DNA of 64,000 bases from Paenibacillus radicis (ex Xue et al. 2023) (GCF_024722015.1 NZ_JANQBD010000001.1:434001-498000), one strand, 5' to 3'; counted from the first letter of the stretch, positions 18,822 through 29,280 are shown. Numbers and translations: made by a program. The notes: generated from the letters alone by a model not told the origin.

Positions 18822-19787
18822 CTAGAATAAATAGTTATCACTCGTCTTTTTAGCTAAAAAGTTGGAGCCAAGTATTAGAACAAGCCCTACTGCCGATTTA
18901 AACAACCCTACCGCTGCCGCAAAGCTGAAGTTGCCTTGAAGAACTCCGGCTTTAAATACATAGGTATCAAATACTTCAGCCACATCGCTCACCATTGGGT
19001 TACCCATCATGTACAGCTGGTCGAACGAAAGGCTCATAATATGTCCAATCCGCAATAACAGCAGCACAACAACTGTGTTCATCAACGCGGGAATCGTAAT
19101 CGATTTCATCTGATGCCAACGGTTTGCTCCGTCCACACGCGCCGCCTCATACAGCTCGGGATTAATACCTGCCAGCGCCGCAAGGAAAATAATCGTCCCC
19201 CAGCCGGCTTCCTTCCAAATGCTTTGCAGCGTAATCATACCCCAGAACAGCTGTTTATCGAGCAGCAGCTGCACCTTCGGAAAGCCCAATGCATGGACAA
19301 TCTGTGTAACCAGCCCTTCCGAGTTCATCAAGGTGATCGTTAGCGAGCAAATGACAACCCATGATACGAAGTGAGGCAAATAAATTATCGTTTGTATCGT
19401 CCGCTGGAACCATTTTAACCGTATCTCATTAAGCAGCAATGCCAATACAATCGGTGTCGGGAAAAATAGCACCAAATTCATTAAACTGATTACCAGAGTA
19501 TTACGCAAAACCAACCAAAAATCCGGATGCTTAAATAGGCGCTCAAAATGGGCGAAACCGACCCAATCACTATGGAGAATACCTGCAAACGGGTTATAAT
19601 CCTGAAAGGCAAGAACAATTCCGTACATCGGAACATAATCAAAAAGTAAAATAAAAGCCATTCCGGGCAGAGCCAGCAAATATAAGTAACGGTCCGTCCA
19701 TAGCTTCTTCCACAGCTTACCGCTCCCAGTGCGGGCAGCGGCCGCCGGTCTTCTTCCTGGGTATGCGGCTTCCGTCCTAGTTGTCAT
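18822..19787 (-). CDS. Sugar ABC transporter permease, LplB/YteP type (CUT1)
   Basis: A 321-residue membrane protein. It starts with the family signature DRYLYLLALPGMAFILLFDYVPMYGIVLAFQDYNP, has six helices and carries the EAA loop ELYEAARVDGANRWHQMKSITIP. The C-terminus KKTSDNYLF is typical of LplB. It pairs with the LplC-type permease to import oligosaccharides. The gene follows the binding-protein gene by 70 nt and is cotranscribed with GH105 and the surface proteins. Confidence 0.9.
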   Translation of the reverse strand: MTTRTEAAYPGRRPAAAARTGSGKLWKKLWTDRYLYLLALPGMAFILLFDYVPMYGIVLAFQDYNPFAGILHSDWVGFAHFERLFKHPDFWLVLRNTLVISLMNLVLFFPTPIVLALLLNEIRLKWFQRTIQTIIYLPHFVSWVVICSLTITLMNSEGLVTQIVHALGFPKVQLLLDKQLFWGMITLQSIWKEAGWGTIIFLAALAGINPELYEAARVDGANRWHQMKSITIPALMNTVVVLLLLRIGHIMSLSFDQLYMMGNPMVSDVAEVFDTYVFKAGVLQGNFSFAAAVGLFKSAVGLVLILGSNFLAKKTSDNYLF

Positions 19788-19857
19788 TATCCATCACTCC
19801 CTATAGAAAGCTCGGGTACGTGCCGCTGATCTGACACGCACCCCTGTGCTGCTTCAT

Positions 19858-21402
19858 TTATTTACCTGCAGTAGCTGCAATTTCCTCAATCCATTTAGCG
19901 CCTTCAAAACGGTCGTACCATTGCTTCACAACGCCATCCCAATCCTTCACTTCCGTATTGCCCATAATGACTTTCACTATGTTGGTGTTGATAAAAGCAT
20001 CGGCCTCCGCCCTATATTTCGAACCGACAGGGGAGAACGCGAAATCCATAGGTGTTGGGATTTTCAAAAACATTTCTAACATTTTATTTCCATTTATAAC
20101 AATTTTTTGAGCTTCCTCGGAGTTTTTCTTGCTCACGAACATTTCTTCCGTAGGCTGCATAGGCAATGTTCTGAGGAATGTACCCGGCATATCACGAGAA
20201 ATCAGCTCGCTTTTCACTTCATTCTTGCCATCTTTTTTCGTAAAATGAATACCTTCGGCACCATACAGGTTGAAAGTTTGGCCTTCTGGACTTGCTCCGA
20301 AGTCGAGCCATTCCATAAGCTTTTGCATTTTCGCCGGATCTTGAGCCGCTTTTTTAGAAACGAACAAGCCTCCATATTCCACGCGACCTGTAGCCCCTTG
20401 CAGTCCAGCAGGACCTTTTACAGGTTCAAAAGGCATCAGCTTGGCATTCGGGTTCGCTTTCTTAAAGTTATCTTCAAAATCGTTTACACGGGACATGTAA
20501 TGGAAGAAAATCCCGGACTGACCTTTGCTGACCACCTTGGATTCAGCTGTTTTGCCATCCGTTACCGCGAAATCCGGATCAATCAGGCCATCTTTGAATG
20601 CTTTATTCATCCAGGTCAAATATTCCTTGAAGGCCGGAGTCGCGAAATAAGGGATGTATTTACCATCGGCCTGCTTCACCCATTTATCTTGAATGCCGAA
20701 TGGCTCTTGTAAGCCGCTAACTCCTATAAATGCATTAGCTCCAAATCCAATCTGGATGCCGTACGTATCTTTTTTTCCATTTTTATCCGGATCGTTGAAG
20801 GAAAATGCTTTGGCTACATTGTACAGATCGTCCATTGTTTTTGGCGCCTGCAATCCCAAAGCATCCAGCCAATCCTGACGAATCAGTGGAGCATCGCCAG
20901 AGGCAACCGGGTTACGCACATTCGCAATCGCATACGTCTTATTTTGATATTTGGTCAGGTACAGATCCTTTTGCTTCTTCAAATTCGGATACTTATCGAT
21001 GTATTCATCCAACGGTACAATTTCCCCAGCCTTAATCATGCCTACAATAAAATCATCCATCGTTCTCCATGCAAACGCATCTGGAACATCTCCGGACGCA
21101 ATTTGTACACGGATCTTCTCTTTATAGATTTCCCAGGCATTTACTGTGAGATCGAATTGTATCCCCAGCTTATCTTGCAAATATTTCATCGCTTCATTAC
21201 TATCTGCCGAGGTACTTGGAATCGTGTTGCCGGAATCATAAGCCAGCTTCAGCTTCACTGGACCTGTTGGCGCTTTTGCAGCCCCACCGGTTTGAGGCTT
21301 ATCTGAAGTGTTGCTTCCGCAGGCTGCGGTTACTCCTACTAATGCAGTAACCAACAATGTGCTGGCAGCACGTTTCCAGTAAGTCTTGCTATTAACTGTC
21401 AT
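19858..21402 (-). CDS. Extracellular oligosaccharide-binding lipoprotein (LplA-type)
   Basis: A 514-residue lipoprotein: signal peptide with lipobox TAAC (Cys28), a low-complexity linker, then a family-1 solute-binding fold (DVPDAFAWRTMDDFIVGMIKAGEIVPLDEYIDKYPN, DPDKNGKKDTYGIQIGFG). The DxxGKxDTYG element is a calcium-loop-like feature common in this subfamily. It captures glycan fragments outside the cell and hands them to the LplB/LplC permeases. First gene of the operon, divergent from the AraC regulator across about 280 bp. Confidence 0.9.
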   Translation of the reverse strand: MTVNSKTYWKRAASTLLVTALVGVTAACGSNTSDKPQTGGAAKAPTGPVKLKLAYDSGNTIPSTSADSNEAMKYLQDKLGIQFDLTVNAWEIYKEKIRVQIASGDVPDAFAWRTMDDFIVGMIKAGEIVPLDEYIDKYPNLKKQKDLYLTKYQNKTYAIANVRNPVASGDAPLIRQDWLDALGLQAPKTMDDLYNVAKAFSFNDPDKNGKKDTYGIQIGFGANAFIGVSGLQEPFGIQDKWVKQADGKYIPYFATPAFKEYLTWMNKAFKDGLIDPDFAVTDGKTAESKVVSKGQSGIFFHYMSRVNDFEDNFKKANPNAKLMPFEPVKGPAGLQGATGRVEYGGLFVSKKAAQDPAKMQKLMEWLDFGASPEGQTFNLYGAEGIHFTKKDGKNEVKSELISRDMPGTFLRTLPMQPTEEMFVSKKNSEEAQKIVINGNKMLEMFLKIPTPMDFAFSPVGSKYRAEADAFINTNIVKVIMGNTEVKDWDGVVKQWYDRFEGAKWIEEIAATAGK

Positions 21403-21614
21403 TGTTTATTCCCCTTTTCATTTTCAATTGTAAATGGTCTATGTAGATGCTTGCTCTTTTGCCTTCGCCATCAATGTACCTTTCTTCAAGCAGCTTCGGC
21501 AACGATCAATTCCGCAAAATAGCTACAAATAGCTCAAATGACCATATAACCAGACGTAAAATCGGGTAAAGCTCCCTTATTGTTTCTCTTTATCATTATT
21601 GCCAAATCGCTCAT

Positions 21615-21645
21615 TTGCACAAAATGATACTGTTCATGCTATAAT
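21615..21645 (+). promoter_or_regulatory. Extended -10 promoter of the AraC regulator
   Basis: TGCTATAAT at 21637-21645 is a perfect extended -10 element. TTGCAC at 21615-21620 may act as -35 though the 19-bp spacer is long. Transcription would start near 21652, leaving about 30 nt of leader before GTG 21684. Confidence 0.55.
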
Positions 21646-21683
21646 CTTACCGTTATATTTTTAAATAGAAAGGGGGGCGCTCT

Positions 21684-23963
21684 GTGCGTCTTCAACATTC
21701 CAAAAAAGCGCAAACACTCATCATCATGCTGCTTCTGACCTCCCTCTGCATCACAGCCATGGGTTACGCGGTGTACCGGATAGCTACAGATACTTTGGTA
21801 CAGGAGGTGCAGAGCGCCTACCACGTGTCCTTGCAGCGTACGCAGGATCGAGTCCAAAACTACTTCAAGCAAATCGATCAATCCGTGCTGCAATTCGAAA
21901 AGCTTCCCGCCCTGGAATCGCTCATCATGCCGGGAGAAGAAGAAAATAATCTTGAGATTCTAAAGCTGCTCGAAACCATGCTGCGTATGCAAACTTCAAT
22001 GGATGATGTCGATAATATAGCTCTGTACCGTATTAGCAACAAAAAGCTATACAGCACCAATCACCAGGTTACTGCTTTTCAAGAGGATTATAGGGAGGCT
22101 ATCGCCAAATTTGAGCAAACCGATAAAAACTACTCCTTTTTTAATTTGACGGTTAAAGAGACTCCTACTACTGTTTATATCCGCAAGCTGCCGATCTTTC
22201 AAGGTTCGAGAACACTCTACATTATCATTCACTTGAATCAGCAGTTCTTCGATCATATACTCGGCTCTTCCAATGAAACAAAAGGGAATTATTTCATCTT
22301 GGATGAAAACAATCAACTGCTGCAAAACCGCGGAGTCATGGACACCACCCGACTGATGGCTTATGTGGTGCCAGAAATTTTACATGAACGTCGCCCTTCT
22401 TCGGACAAGCTGTTCACGGCCTATTTGCCACCTTCTTATAATGGTTGGATATTCGGCTTCGCCACCCCAAACGAGGAGCTTTTTACGAAAATTAACAGCA
22501 TTCGCAATGTGACCTTTATTTTGGCAGCTGTTTTGTTGATTCTAGCCGTATTAGTTACCATCTTCTCCACAAACCGGCTATGGCGGGGCTGGAAAGATAT
22601 TGTTTCGCTTCTGGATGAGCCTTCGACAGGCTCTGGGGCGGTAAGTTCAACCAAAAAAACTGCGCATCGGGCCGATGAATTCCAACATATTTACGGTAAA
22701 ATGCAGCGTATCAAAGAAACGAGGGATGAGCTTAAGGAGCAGGTAAAGGAGCTGACGCCGGAAATCCGCGAAGCCTTCATTCGCAATATGCTGCAAAAGG
22801 GGCTGCGGTCTCAGGAGGATGTAGACAAATGCGAACGGTATCAGATAGAACTGCTATCGGGGGGCTACAGCTGCTTTTGTGTGGAAATTGACCAATATAA
22901 AAGCATGTCAGGCATATACTCGGAAATTGACCTGTACTACTTTCTTTATGGCCTGTCATTGGTTATTCAAGAAGTTATCGCCGGGAAAGGCAAAGGTGTC
23001 GTTACCGGACACGGAGAAGGCCGTTTTCTTGCCCTCCTTTCTTTAGATGACGCAGAGGCTTCGCTTGATACGTACAAAGACTCCATTCATGAGGCGGCAA
23101 GAACGATACGCGATTTCATTGAGCAATACTTTCCCTTCACGGTTTCTATCGGCATAAGCCTGTTGAGGAAAGATTACGCGTATTTGAGTCTCTCATCCCA
23201 GGAAGCAGAGGATGCATTGAAGCATAAGCTTGTAACCGGGACCAATGAAATTATCCCGATCGAAGAATTCCGCAGAGAGGAATCAGACAGTGGTGCCTCT
23301 GCCCTGCCCGTTTCGTTCCGCGAGCTGGAGAATGACGTTATTTATGCTGTGCGTTCCCTTAACCCGGAGCTTGCTTATCGCTACATCGACCGCCTCGGAG
23401 AGCTTCAGGGTTTGCGTACCATCAGCTATCAATGGCTGCAGAGCCAGCTGACAGAGATGGTATTCTCCATCCACCGGACTATAGGCAGCACGCTGCGTAA
23501 ACCGCCTACTGAACCGCTGATGGGCGAGCTGATGCAGCTGGCGACACTGGAGGAATGGATCGCTTGGCTCAAAGCTAATACCGTAGACAAGCTATACGCT
23601 GATTTGCAGCAGGAGCATCTGGAGCATATGCTCAAGGTAGCCCAGCAGCTTACCGCATATATTCATGAGCATAATGAAGAAGACCTGCGGCCTGAGGGCT
23701 GCTGCAAGGCACTTAATGTGCCGACCTCAATCGGCAAGCAAGCGCTTAAGGAGGTCCATGATACGACCTTCTCGGACTTCCTGCTGCATAGCCGGATTGA
23801 GAAAGCAAAAAGCTGGCTGGTGCACAGCGAAATGAGCATTGAAGATATATCCTCGCGTCTGCATTACAGCAACGCTCAAAATTTCTCGCGCACCTTCAAG
23901 AAGGCCGTAGGCATGCCGCCCGGCCAATACCGCAAGGATGCGAGAGAACATCTAAAAACCTAA
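21684..23963 (+). CDS. AraC-family regulator with transmembrane sensor domain (YesS-like)
   Basis: 759 residues starting at GTG 21684, with AAAGGGGGG just upstream. Order: first transmembrane helix (about 10-32), extracellular sensor domain (33-275), second helix (about 276-298, NVTFILAAVLLILAVLVTIF), cytoplasmic linker, a central GGDEF-like/regulatory region (about 385-530) and a C-terminal AraC double helix-turn-helix (about 650-750; MSIEDISSRLHYSNAQNFSRTFKKAVGMPPGQYR). It probably senses a glycan or transport state at the surface and activates the divergent operon. The stop codon lies inside the stem of the downstream terminator. Confidence 0.88.
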   Translation: MRLQHSKKAQTLIIMLLLTSLCITAMGYAVYRIATDTLVQEVQSAYHVSLQRTQDRVQNYFKQIDQSVLQFEKLPALESLIMPGEEENNLEILKLLETMLRMQTSMDDVDNIALYRISNKKLYSTNHQVTAFQEDYREAIAKFEQTDKNYSFFNLTVKETPTTVYIRKLPIFQGSRTLYIIIHLNQQFFDHILGSSNETKGNYFILDENNQLLQNRGVMDTTRLMAYVVPEILHERRPSSDKLFTAYLPPSYNGWIFGFATPNEELFTKINSIRNVTFILAAVLLILAVLVTIFSTNRLWRGWKDIVSLLDEPSTGSGAVSSTKKTAHRADEFQHIYGKMQRIKETRDELKEQVKELTPEIREAFIRNMLQKGLRSQEDVDKCERYQIELLSGGYSCFCVEIDQYKSMSGIYSEIDLYYFLYGLSLVIQEVIAGKGKGVVTGHGEGRFLALLSLDDAEASLDTYKDSIHEAARTIRDFIEQYFPFTVSIGISLLRKDYAYLSLSSQEAEDALKHKLVTGTNEIIPIEEFRREESDSGASALPVSFRELENDVIYAVRSLNPELAYRYIDRLGELQGLRTISYQWLQSQLTEMVFSIHRTIGSTLRKPPTEPLMGELMQLATLEEWIAWLKANTVDKLYADLQQEHLEHMLKVAQQLTAYIHEHNEEDLRPEGCCKALNVPTSIGKQALKEVHDTTFSDFLLHSRIEKAKSWLVHSEMSIEDISSRLHYSNAQNFSRTFKKAVGMPPGQYRKDAREHLKT

Positions 23964-23990
23964 TCCTCGCGGGATTAGGTTTTTTATTTT
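23957..23990 (+). terminator. Terminator of the AraC regulator gene
   Basis: CCTAATCC, loop TCGCG and GGATTAGG form a perfect eight-pair stem followed by TTTTTTATTTT. The TAA stop codon is within the left arm. Confidence 0.9.
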
Positions 23991-24049
23991 ACTCGGGGAT
24001 TATAGATTTGTGGGTTGCGGGTTGTGCGGGTTGTGATTTTGCAATAACA

Positions 24050-24232
24050 GTAAATCCTCCTGCTAATTCAACTAATATATGGTTTTAATTATATTTAACT
24101 GGAAATTCTCCATCTAAATAAGGTGATATTTAAGATAATTGGGTAAATAGAAGAAATTAGCGGTAGGATTTCCAGTTATAGGGATAGAAATGCCATTAAA
24201 TTCAATAATTAACATGACATTTTCCAGTTAAC
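24050..24232 (+). repeat. Dispersed intergenic repeat, diverged partial copy
   Basis: Aligns with the second half of the 8563-8849 and 40988-41273 copies. It keeps AAATCCTCC.GCTAATTCA, TTTAACTGGAAA, GAAATTAGCG, TTTCCAGTTATAGGG and ACATGACATTTTCC. The 5' half of the other copies is missing. It lies behind the AraC terminator. Confidence 0.6.
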
Positions 24233-24239
24233 TCATATT

Positions 24240-24827
24240 CTCGTCCCAATATTTCGCTGAAAAGCCACTGAGGATTGTGTTAGGTGATATATCTGAATAT
24301 TGAGATGGATGGATATCTATACTCGGCGAACAAACAGGCACACACTATTATTCAACTGCGCTACGAGTCAACAAGGTTCACTTTTCCACTTGAAATGTGG
24401 CACTTCAGGCTTTTGATGATGTTAGACTTTTGGTGGATACCCGACATCATAGTCACGCCGAATTCACGAGTAACTTGTGTTTTAACATACAATCTTTATT
24501 ATTCGCGGTACAGCGAGGCATTTAGCATTCAGCATCTAAAGCATTCAGCATTTAGCATTTAGCTGCACTGAACAGAAACCGACCGCCACTTTACATTACA
24601 CAGGTTAAATTTGAAAAGACTGGATCACTTTTAGATGTCAGGGGCATCATTAACCAAACATAAAGGAACCGAGCTGTCTGAATACGAAATGAAGTACTTA
24701 GGTTCAGCCAGTATTGACGCTCCGCCACGAGCGAAATTCCAACGCACAGATCCCGAGCACGTTGTGGAGTTGCATAGCTTTCGGTCCACCCCACACTCCA
24801 TAGCAAGCAACCTTAGCCTCAGCTAGC
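24240..24827. other. Gene-free stretch with a short direct-repeat cluster
   Basis: No convincing gene or RNA was seen. At 24519-24563 there is a run of short imperfect direct repeats based on AGCATTTAGCATTC. Small open frames here lack ribosome sites and recognisable protein character. Confidence 0.5.
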
Positions 24828-26015
24828 CTACTTGCTTACCACTCTGCTTTTTTCCAGAATTGGAGCTACGGGCGATTTGCCTTCACCTAAAATTTTGGCA
24901 ATAAGCACCCCGCATACAAGCGACCAGACCGGTGCAGCAACACCCAGAAAAGTTACGTTGGATACGGCAATTGCAAAAGCAAACAAGGTGGAATAGCGGT
25001 AGGACGTCTCAGAAAAGGCAGATTGCAAGCTGTTCAGCAGTACCCCAACCAGTGTGAAACCGGCAATTATCGTAATAAAATGCAGCGGAAGAATCTCAAT
25101 TAGCAATACGGTACCCCAAGCAAAAACTCCGAATAAAAGCACAAGACTGCCTGAAACAACAGCTGCCCAGTATCGTTTATGTCGTGGACCTACTTCTTCC
25201 TGGCTGCATACGGCGCTCATCATACCTCCCACAGTTGCCGCATGTCCTCCAAAAAATCCGACTAAGCAAGTGGCCAAACCTGAGATGACCAGTACTTTAT
25301 TAACCGGCAGCTCGTAGTCATTTTTTTTTAACGCAGCAAGAGCTACAGCAATATCATTGCTCAAAATAAGGATGGCTACAGGTATCGTAATGGACACAAA
25401 AGCTTGGAGTGAAAATGTAGGCGCTATAGGCTGCGGCCATACGAAAAGGGCCTCATTCAATGGCGGAAATGACGAGCTAACGGATAATCCGATAATTCCG
25501 AAAGCAAGCACACCGATAATCGGAGGAATTTTCTGCGAGATTTTGGGCATGACCAGAAAACCGGTTAGAGCGAATAAGCCTATTATCGGCGCCTGCTTGA
25601 AAGCAGGAACCATTTTGACAATGTAATTCAATACCAATCCCGCCAGCATGGCATCGAGCATCGGCCTGGGGATGTAACGAAGCCATTTGACAAAAAGCCC
25701 CGAGACGCCGACGATAGCAATAACTACCCCCGCCAGCATATAGCTGCCTGCCAGCTCGGATAACGAATAGCCCGCAGCAGCCGTACTTAAAAAGGCAGCA
25801 ACCGTGATAGAATGAGCACCGGCAATTGGGATTTTATAAATCAACGGGAGAATAAGATTTAACAAGCCTCCAATAAAATAAACGGCAAAAATCCATGAGA
25901 TCAATTGAGGTCGGCTGAAGCCAGCCGCATTGGCCGTATCAATTATAAGAATAGCTCCTCCCGTGCAAGCCATTAGCGCAGATAAGATTCCGTTAGAAAT
26001 CGTTTGTGTGTTCAA
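24828..26015 (-). CDS. benE: BenE-family benzoate/H+ symporter-like membrane transporter
   Basis: A 395-residue membrane protein with about 11-12 helices. BenE-type sequence is spread through it: LMACTGGAILIIDTANAAGFS, KIPIAGAHSITVAAFL, FFGGHAATVGGMMSAVC. The family imports aromatic acids such as benzoate with protons, but the true substrate here is open. It stands alone between repeats and the peptide-transport operon. A plausible promoter lies upstream on the minus strand (TTGCCG at 26078-26083, 18-bp spacer, TATTAT at 26054-26059). Confidence 0.87.
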   Translation of the reverse strand: MNTQTISNGILSALMACTGGAILIIDTANAAGFSRPQLISWIFAVYFIGGLLNLILPLIYKIPIAGAHSITVAAFLSTAAAGYSLSELAGSYMLAGVVIAIVGVSGLFVKWLRYIPRPMLDAMLAGLVLNYIVKMVPAFKQAPIIGLFALTGFLVMPKISQKIPPIIGVLAFGIIGLSVSSSFPPLNEALFVWPQPIAPTFSLQAFVSITIPVAILILSNDIAVALAALKKNDYELPVNKVLVISGLATCLVGFFGGHAATVGGMMSAVCSQEEVGPRHKRYWAAVVSGSLVLLFGVFAWGTVLLIEILPLHFITIIAGFTLVGVLLNSLQSAFSETSYRYSTLFAFAIAVSNVTFLGVAAPVWSLVCGVLIAKILGEGKSPVAPILEKSRVVSK

Positions 26016-26163
26016 CTTTTACTACCTCCAACAGATGTCGTACTATTTTATCTATAATACCTTAGTTGCAGGGTAAGCGGCAAAAGCTTTTTATCGGTAA
26101 ATTCAGCAAAAAGAGCAGACCGAATTCATAAATCAACTGCCCTCTGGGATAAAGCGTCTTATT

Positions 26164-26279
26164 TCAAAAGTGCATTCTGTGTAATACATTAACTGCTGTC
26201 ATAACAAAGGACATCGGTACACTCATAAAGACCGACATGAGAATGCAAAATAAATAGGCTCCGTTTTCTTCAATGCCAT
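26164..26279 (-). pseudogene. Frameshifted remnant resembling a small DUF2798-type membrane protein
   Basis: On the minus strand GAGGAGGGTG precedes an ATG at 26279 that reads MALKKTE. That frame soon stops. Shifting frame after about seven codons continues as AYLFCILMSVFMSVPMSFVMTAVNV, a membrane segment typical of small DUF2798-like proteins, and ends at 26164. Normal members have a second helix, so this piece looks both shifted and shortened. The assignment rests on pattern memory only. Confidence 0.4.
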
Positions 26280-26340
26280 CACCCTCCTCGCAAGATACTT
26301 GTCTATGCAAGTAAGTGGCAGGGCGAATGTTAACTACGGC

Positions 26341-26369
26341 AAAAAGCACATCCGGAAGATGTGCTTTTT
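26341..26369. terminator. Bidirectional terminator after the peptide transporter operon
   Basis: AAAAAGCACATC and GATGTGCTTTTT form a perfect 12-pair stem around loop CGGAA, with A and T runs on both sides. It lies 45 nt beyond the stop of the last transporter gene. Confidence 0.9.
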
Positions 26370-26413
26370 CGATGTTATTGCTTATGAACGGTAAGGTTCG
26401 TATCATAAATAGG

Positions 26414-27379
26414 TTAATACAAAAAGCAGGCCACCTGGTGGTCGGGCAAAACTTCTTTAAGCGACGGTCGCTCAAGAGAGCAGCGATCGAAAGCTTTGGG
26501 ACAGCGTGTATGGAACGGACAACCAAGGGGCGGATTAGCAGGGCTTGGTACATCGCCCTGAAGTATAATCCGCTCCCGCCGCACCGTTCGCTTCGGCTCT
26601 GGGGCTGCGGAGAGCAGCGCTTCCGTGTAAGGATGCAGCGGCTTTTGGAACAGGCTCTGCTTGGAAGCAATCTCAACCATGTTCCCTAAATACATCACGC
26701 CTACCCGGTCGCTGATATGTTTGACGACCGCGAGATTATGCGAGATAAAAATATACGATAAATTAAATTGATGCTTTAATTCGACCATAAGATTCAGAAT
26801 CTGCGATTGAATGGAAACATCTAGCGCGGAAACCGCTTCGTCTGCCACGATCAGCTTCGGATTGAGCGCCAACGCGCGGGCTATCCCGATCCGTTGACGT
26901 TGGCCTCCCGAAAATTCATGCGGATGCCGGAATCGGTCTCCCGACCGGAGTCCGACTGTCTCCAGAAGCTTGATCACTTCCTGATCGATATCCGATTTGG
27001 ACGTCTGTCCGTGGATGTGAAACGGTTCTGCGATTAAATCGCGAATCGTCATTTTCTGATTGAGCGACGAAGAAGGATCTTGAAATATCATTTGAAAATC
27101 CTTGCGCAGCTTTCGCAGGCTAGCAGGGCTCATTTGCGCGATATTTTGGCCGTTGAACAGGATACTGCCCTCCGTTGGCTCCAAAACCCGCATCACCATG
27201 CGTCCCATAGTCGATTTGCCACAGCCGGATTCTCCTACGATGCCGAGAGTTTCGCCCGCATTCACTGTGAACGATACCCCATCAACAGCTTTGACGTGAC
27301 CAACCGTTTTACGAAAAAATCCCGATTTGATCGGAAAATATTTTTTGAGATCCTTCACTTCAAGCAGCAGTTCGCTCAT
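26414..27379 (-). CDS. Peptide ABC transporter ATP-binding protein, OppF/DppF type
   Basis: A 321-residue ATPase. Walker A is GESGCGKST (about 50-58), the ABC signature [15 protein letters not shown], Walker [13 protein letters not shown]. The C-terminal oligopeptide-transporter extension runs [15 protein letters not shown], whose cysteines are usual in the subfamily. It powers import with the OppD-type partner, whose gene overlaps it by 4 nt (27376-27379). Membrane-associated, cytoplasmic side. Confidence 0.93.
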   Translation of the reverse strand: MSELLLEVKDLKKYFPIKSGFFRKTVGHVKAVDGVSFTVNAGETLGIVGESGCGKSTMGRMVMRVLEPTEGSILFNGQNIAQMSPASLRKLRKDFQMIFQDPSSSLNQKMTIRDLIAEPFHIHGQTSKSDIDQEVIKLLETVGLRSGDRFRHPHEFSGGQRQRIGIARALALNPKLIVADEAVSALDVSIQSQILNLMVELKHQFNLSYIFISHNLAVVKHISDRVGVMYLGNMVEIASKQSLFQKPLHPYTEALLSAAPEPKRTVRRERIILQGDVPSPANPPLGCPFHTRCPKAFDRCSLERPSLKEVLPDHQVACFLY

Positions 27380-28359
27380 AGCTTGCCTCCACTCTGGACT
27401 AAATCGCAGCGAACGAAATGCCCCGGTTCAATTTCCCGCAATTCAGGCAGTTTTCGGGCACATGAAGGCTGCGCCCTTTCACAGCGTTCCGTAAACCGGC
27501 AGCCCGGAGGAAATGCCGCTGCGCTTGGCACCGTACCCGGAATCGAATACAGCACATCCTTCTCATCATCCAATGAAGGGATGGAGGCGAGCAGCGCCTG
27601 GGTGTAAGGATGCAGCGGAGTATCGAAAATCGTATCCGCATGTACGCTTTCAACAACCTGACCGGCATACATGACTACTACATGATCGGCCATCTCGGCA
27701 ACGACGCCAAGATCATGCGTAATCAAGATGATGGACGTGTTCAACTCATCCCGCATTTTTTTCATCAGCTCGAGCACCTGAATTTGGATGGTCACGTCCA
27801 AAGCAGTTGTCGGCTCGTCCGCGATCAGCAGTCTGGGCTCACAGACCATCGCCATCGCGATCATAACCCGTTGGCGCATGCCTCCGGACAATTGATGCGG
27901 GTACTCTTTTACAATGTGCTCAGCCCGGGGTACTCCAACGAACCTCAGCATCTCTACTGCCTTAATGTTCGCTTCGGCTGTGGAAACCGAACGGTGGCGC
28001 AGCAGCACTTCCGTGATCTGCTCACCGACCTTCATTACCGGATTTAACGCAGTCATTGGCTCTTGAAAGATCATCGAAATCCGATTGCCGCGAATTTCCG
28101 TCATTTCCTTTTCCGCCAGCTTCGTCAAATCTTTTCCTTCAAACCAGACCTCTCCGTCAACGATACGCCCCGCCGGCTTTGCCAGCAGCTGCATAATGGA
28201 TAGAGAGGTAATGCTTTTGCCGCTGCCCGATTCTCCGACAATGCAGACGATTTGCCCTTCGTCCACATCTAAATCGACACCGTCCACGGCGCGAATCACC
28301 GCGTTTTTGGTATGAAAGTATGTTCTCAAATTGCGGATTTCTATAAGTTTATTCGCCAT
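27376..28359 (-). CDS. Peptide ABC transporter ATP-binding protein, OppD/DppD type
   Basis: A 327-residue ATPase: Walker [10 protein letters not shown], signature [15 protein letters not shown], Walker [14 protein letters not shown]-loop LITHDLG, and the C-terminal [16 protein letters not shown] motif of Opp/Dpp ATPases. Second ATPase of the pair; its stop overlaps the start of the OppF-type gene, indicating translational coupling. The ATG follows AGAGGGG and lies 21 nt after the permease gene. Confidence 0.93.
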   Translation of the reverse strand: MANKLIEIRNLRTYFHTKNAVIRAVDGVDLDVDEGQIVCIVGESGSGKSITSLSIMQLLAKPAGRIVDGEVWFEGKDLTKLAEKEMTEIRGNRISMIFQEPMTALNPVMKVGEQITEVLLRHRSVSTAEANIKAVEMLRFVGVPRAEHIVKEYPHQLSGGMRQRVMIAMAMVCEPRLLIADEPTTALDVTIQIQVLELMKKMRDELNTSIILITHDLGVVAEMADHVVVMYAGQVVESVHADTIFDTPLHPYTQALLASIPSLDDEKDVLYSIPGTVPSAAAFPPGCRFTERCERAQPSCARKLPELREIEPGHFVRCDLVQSGGKL

Positions 28360-28380
28360 GACAAGCCCCTCTTTCTGGAG

Positions 28381-29280
28381 TCACCGCTTTAGCTTGGGAT
28401 CTAGGACGTCCCGCAGCGCTTCACCCAGCAGGCTGTATGCCAATACGGTTACCAAGATGAGCACTCCGGGATAAACAGCCAGCTCGGGTGCAGTCCAAAT
28501 GTAATTCTGCGAATTCTGAAGCATATTCCCCCATGAGGCAAGCGGCGGTTGAATGCCGAGTCCCAGGTAAGACAGTCCTGATTCGGCCAATATCGCCCAC
28601 CCTATCCCAAGTGTCGCCAAGACGATAATGGATGAGAACGTCTGTGGAATGACATGCCGGAACAGGATGCGCCAAGGGCCGGCGCCAAGCGTTGTTTCAG
28701 CTTCAACCAAGCTGCTGCTGCGCCATTTCAGCACTTCGGCATGCACGATTCGAGCCATCTGAGGCCAGTAGGTCAGGCCAACAGCGAATATGACGACCGG
28801 TGGGCTATTCCCGAATGAAGTGATTTCGATCAGAATGAGAAAAAACGAAGGGATCGAAAGCATCATGTCCACGATGCGCATAATGATGTACTCTGTAGTG
28901 CCGCCGAAAAATCCCGCCATCGAGCCAAGCAAGCCACCAAGCACAACGGCAAGCGCCATGGCTGCAAGTCCAACCATCAGCGTAATTCTGCCTCCGGAAA
29001 CGATCCTCGCCAGTTCATCCCGGCCAAGCTCGTCGGTTCCAATCCAGTGTGCGGCACTTGCAGGCTGCGTGACCGCCAGCGGATCGGTATCCGTAGGTGA
29101 ATGACTTAGAACCCACGGAGCAATAAGTACAAAAAGATGCATAATAAGCAAATAAGCTAAGGCTATTTTCCCAAGAACGGATAAGTTTCGGAGAGTCTTC
29201 TGAAAACCTGTCATCATTCCTGGGGCGGCTACGGATGCGTCGGTCCATTGTTTATCTTGAACAGCAGCCAACTTACTCAT
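28381..29280 (-). CDS. Peptide ABC transporter permease, OppC/DppC type
   Basis: A 299-residue membrane protein with an N-terminal cytoplasmic stretch, six helices and the typical sequence HWIGTDELGRDELARIVSGGRITL. The EAA-type loop follows (EAETTLGAGPWRILFRHVIPQ), and LGEALRDVLDPKLKR closes the protein. It forms the import channel with the OppB-type partner, whose gene end overlaps its start by 8 nt. Confidence 0.92.
   Translation of the reverse strand: MSKLAAVQDKQWTDASVAAPGMMTGFQKTLRNLSVLGKIALAYLLIMHLFVLIAPWVLSHSPTDTDPLAVTQPASAAHWIGTDELGRDELARIVSGGRITLMVGLAAMALAVVLGGLLGSMAGFFGGTTEYIIMRIVDMMLSIPSFFLILIEITSFGNSPPVVIFAVGLTYWPQMARIVHAEVLKWRSSSLVEAETTLGAGPWRILFRHVIPQTFSSIIVLATLGIGWAILAESGLSYLGLGIQPPLASWGNMLQNSQNYIWTAPELAVYPGVLILVTVLAYSLLGEALRDVLDPKLKR

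Noticed and set aside
24284..24562. 92-codon plus-strand open frame
   Set aside because: No ribosome site, no recognisable domain, and its end is made of short direct repeats.
24635..24826. 63-codon open frame before the BenE-like gene
   Set aside because: No family character and no ribosome site; treated as non-coding.
26164..26676. 170-codon minus-strand open frame
   Set aside because: Its first part lies inside the OppF-type gene in another frame and across the terminator at 26341-26369; only the tail resembles a protein, recorded as a pseudogene.
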